A stretch of DNA of 7,485 nt from Deltaproteobacteria bacterium RBG_16_54_18 (GTDB lineage: Bacteria; Desulfobacterota; B13-G15; RBG-16-54-18): assembly GCA_001797935.1 (NCBI GenBank), contig MGQT01000094.1, positions 1 through 7,485 of the forward strand, in the 5' to 3' direction. Below are positions 6,060-7,485 of the stretch, in pieces. Each line of letters opens with the position of its first letter. Within the stretch, counting starts at the first letter, position 1. The position numbers and the translations under genes are program-made. The notes under the pieces are model-generated. The model saw only the letters and a program-made list of their open reading frames with translations. It had not been told where the DNA came from and did no database searches.

Positions 6060-7322
6060 ATGGAGATCAAGGTCCCCTATGGACACGGATGGCTAACCGT
6101 AGACTGCCCAGCGCAGAACCTCGCCGGGGTCGTCTATCCGCGAGAAGTCCCGCCACGTGATGAGCAAACAATCATACGCGAGGCCTTGATGCATCCCCTT
6201 GAGGCCGATCTCCTGCCGGCGTTTTTGGCAGACGGGACGGAAACCCTCTGTATCGTCAATGACGCTACCCGTCCCACCCCCACTCCCCGCATCCTCGATT
6301 ACCTCGCCGAGCATCTGGAGAGACCCATCAAATTTCTCGTGGCCACCGGCTCCCATCGTCCCCCGACGCCGGCAGAATGCCGTCAGATATTCGGTCCTTG
6401 GTTCAAGCGATTTCAAAAAGATATCTTTATCCACGATGCCCGTGAAACAGAAGCGATGGTCCCCCTGGGCACCACGACCCGCGCTACCTCCCTGGCAATC
6501 AACCGCCTGATTGTCGAGGCCCCCAAGATCATGGCCCTGTCGTCGGTGGAACCCCACTATTTTGCCGGGTATACCGGTGGCAGAAAGTCCTTCTTCCCAG
6601 GCGTGGCGGCCTATGAGACCATTGAGCAGAACCACCGTCTGGCCCTGCAGGGGGAAGCAGCCCCTTTGGCCCTGGCAGGTAACCCGGTGCACGAGGACCT
6701 GGTCGAGGCCATGGGTCATCTCACAGCGAAAAAAATCTATTCCCTTCAGGTAGTGCTGGATCGCGATCACCATATCTGCGCCGCCTTCTGCGGCTCCCTT
6801 GCGGAGAGTTTTGCCGCAGCAGCGCAGAAGGCAAAAGAGGTCTTCACCGTTGAATTAAACGAACAGGCCGATATCGTGGTAAGCGTCGCCCAGGTACCCC
6901 TGGACATTGATCTCTACCAGGCCCACAAGGCCCTTGAGCATGGCAAGCGGGCCCTCAAACCCGGGGGAATCCTCATCTTGGTTGCCCCCTGTTCCGGCGG
7001 TATCGGGAACGACAGGTTCTATCAACTCCTGAGCCGGGCCGCGGCCCCTGCCGAGGTATCTGCCCTCATCACCGACGCCTATCACCTCGGGGACCACAAG
7101 GCAGCGAAGATAGCCGCGTTGGCCAAAGAGGCACAGCTCTGGGGGGTAACGGACCTCGACCCAACTATCATGCAAAAGGCCTTTATTAAACCATGTACCG
7201 ATCTCCAGGAGGCCGTGGAGGCGGCCATCGCCGAGCAAGGCCCGCATGCGCAATGTCTCTTTCTCATGAATGCCGGCATGCTCGTGCCCATGGTGAATAT
7301 GAATGACGAGTCCCCGTCATAA
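6060..7322 (+). CDS. LarA-family nickel-pincer racemase/epimerase homologue
   Basis: This 420-aa protein matches the length and both domains of lactate racemase LarA (DUF2088 N-terminal domain plus C-terminal domain). The residues known from Lactobacillus plantarum LarA are all found: D68 and R71 in NDATRPTPT (D72/R75), H99 in TGSHRP (H108), H166 in EPHYFAGY (H174), K176 in GGRKSFFPG (K184, the lysine linked to the nickel-pincer cofactor), H192 in EQNHRL (H200, a nickel ligand), and Q287 and K290 in YQAHKA (Q295/K298). K176 to H192 and K176 to K290 keep exactly the LarA spacing. It is thus probably an active nickel-pincer enzyme inverting an alpha-hydroxyacid centre. Lactate is only one option, since LarA homologues act on various 2-hydroxyacids. 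The cofactor-making genes larB, larC and larE are not in the window. It follows radA by 39 bases. The ribosome site is weak (GGTGA, 4 bases before the ATG), with no better in-frame start. Its last codons overlap the first copy of an 18-bp repeat. Confidence 0.88.
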   Translation: MEIKVPYGHGWLTVDCPAQNLAGVVYPREVPPRDEQTIIREALMHPLEADLLPAFLADGTETLCIVNDATRPTPTPRILDYLAEHLERPIKFLVATGSHRPPTPAECRQIFGPWFKRFQKDIFIHDARETEAMVPLGTTTRATSLAINRLIVEAPKIMALSSVEPHYFAGYTGGRKSFFPGVAAYETIEQNHRLALQGEAAPLALAGNPVHEDLVEAMGHLTAKKIYSLQVVLDRDHHICAAFCGSLAESFAAAAQKAKEVFTVELNEQADIVVSVAQVPLDIDLYQAHKALEHGKRALKPGGILILVAPCSGGIGNDRFYQLLSRAAAPAEVSALITDAYHLGDHKAAKIAALAKEAQLWGVTDLDPTIMQKAFIKPCTDLQEAVEAAIAEQGPHAQCLFLMNAGMLVPMVNMNDESPS

Positions 7323-7371
7323 ATATAAATCACGAGTACCAATAGTATAATACATATGAATTACGAGTGCC
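7297..7371 (+). repeat. Three direct copies of an 18-bp repeat before purC
   Basis: Copies at 7297-7314, 7323-7340 and 7354-7371 follow the pattern ATATrAATnACGAGTnCC, with 15 of 18 positions identical in all three. They start 26 and 31 bases apart, so the copies lie on a similar though not identical helical face. The first copy is inside the end of the larA homologue (codons for NMNDESP), and the other two fill the gap before purC, around a TATAAT box. Repeated sites at a promoter suggest cooperative binding by a regulator, or a small tandem duplication. I do not recognise the motif; it resembles neither the E. coli nor the Bacillus PurR box. Confidence 0.8.
7346..7351 (+). promoter_or_regulatory. 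Possible -10 box (TATAAT) for purC
   Basis: A perfect TATAAT lies 38 bases before the purC start, between the second and third 18-bp repeats. No TTGACA-like box is found at 16-18 bases upstream, where the AT-rich start of the second repeat lies instead. This would fit a promoter that depends on an activator bound to the repeats, or a chance match in AT-rich DNA. Confidence 0.4.
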
Positions 7372-7389
7372 CAGCACAGGAGGTAAGGT

Positions 7390-7485
7390 ATGAACGAACA
7401 GATAGTCTACGAGACCAATTTTAAGGACCTCACCCTGCTCAAGCGCGGCAAGGTACGGGATGTCTACACAGTCGCCGACAACTTG
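7390..7485 (+). CDS. purC: SAICAR synthetase PurC, N-terminal part
   Basis: Only the first 32 codons are in the window. They read MNEQIVYETNFKDL then LLKRGKVRDVYTVADNL, the N-terminal beta-strands and ATP-binding glycine loop (GKVRDVY) typical of phosphoribosylaminoimidazole-succinocarboxamide synthase. The enzyme joins aspartate to CAIR in an ATP-driven step of de novo purine synthesis in the cytoplasm. The start is well fixed by a strong AGGAGGT (7378-7384) 5 bases before the ATG. The gene is cut by the window edge, not broken. The repeats and TATAAT box upstream suggest it has its own transcription control, separate from the larA block. Confidence 0.9.
   Translation, partial: MNEQIVYETNFKDLTLLKRGKVRDVYTVADNL

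Noticed and set aside
6093..6773. 226-codon minus-strand frame inside the larA homologue
   Set aside because: A shadow of a conserved gene, with no motif and no ribosome site that I can see.
7297..7371. CRISPR-like array (three repeats with spacers)
   Set aside because: The repeats are only 18 bp, the spacers are 8 and 13 bp, one copy lies inside a gene, and no cas gene is present.

Overview
The window looks like a chromosomal stretch from an anaerobic bacterium. A deltaproteobacterial (Desulfobacterota, Syntrophobacterales-like) source is my best guess. It rests on a folate/corrinoid methyl-transfer cassette beside a crotonase and a nickel racemase homologue, plus strong Shine-Dalgarno sites and moderately high GC coding DNA. 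No 16S or other phylogenetic marker was compared, so the taxonomy is inference.

Left block (259-3165, + strand): a three-gene C1 transfer cassette. In order it encodes an AcsE-like methyltetrahydrofolate:corrinoid methyltransferase (265 aa), a corrinoid-binding shuttle protein with the DxHxxG cobalt-ligand motif (209 aa), and a long uroporphyrinogen-decarboxylase-fold methyltransferase (447 aa). Together they resemble O-demethylase type systems: the UroD-fold enzyme would move a methyl group from an unknown substrate to the corrinoid protein, and the AcsE-like enzyme would move it on to tetrahydrofolate, or the reverse. No reductive activase for the corrinoid is in the window. A 134-base gap between the first two genes holds a stem-loop over the stop codon, a good sigma70-type promoter candidate and an inverted repeat on its -10 box. 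An intrinsic terminator candidate (3251-3285) closes the block.

Middle (3359-3880): a lone 119-aa gene on the minus strand resembles a small PD-(D/E)XK-fold protein. It is divergent from the next block. The shared intergenic region holds one promoter candidate for each direction, and a perfect 8-bp inverted repeat lies between their -35 boxes, which looks like a shared operator.

Right block (3881-7322, + strand): an ECI1-like crotonase overlaps radA (DNA recombination/repair ATPase) by 8 bases. radA is followed after 39 bases by a LarA-family nickel-pincer racemase homologue with every key active-site residue I checked in place. The three are probably cotranscribed but share no obvious pathway.

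Right edge (7297-7485): three copies of an 18-bp direct repeat run from the last codons of the larA homologue into the short gap before purC, whose first 32 codons end the window. A TATAAT box lies between the second and third repeats. This array, the divergent palindrome, and the unassigned substrate of the UroD-type methyltransferase are the points most worth following. I see no transposon, CRISPR array, tRNA or rRNA.
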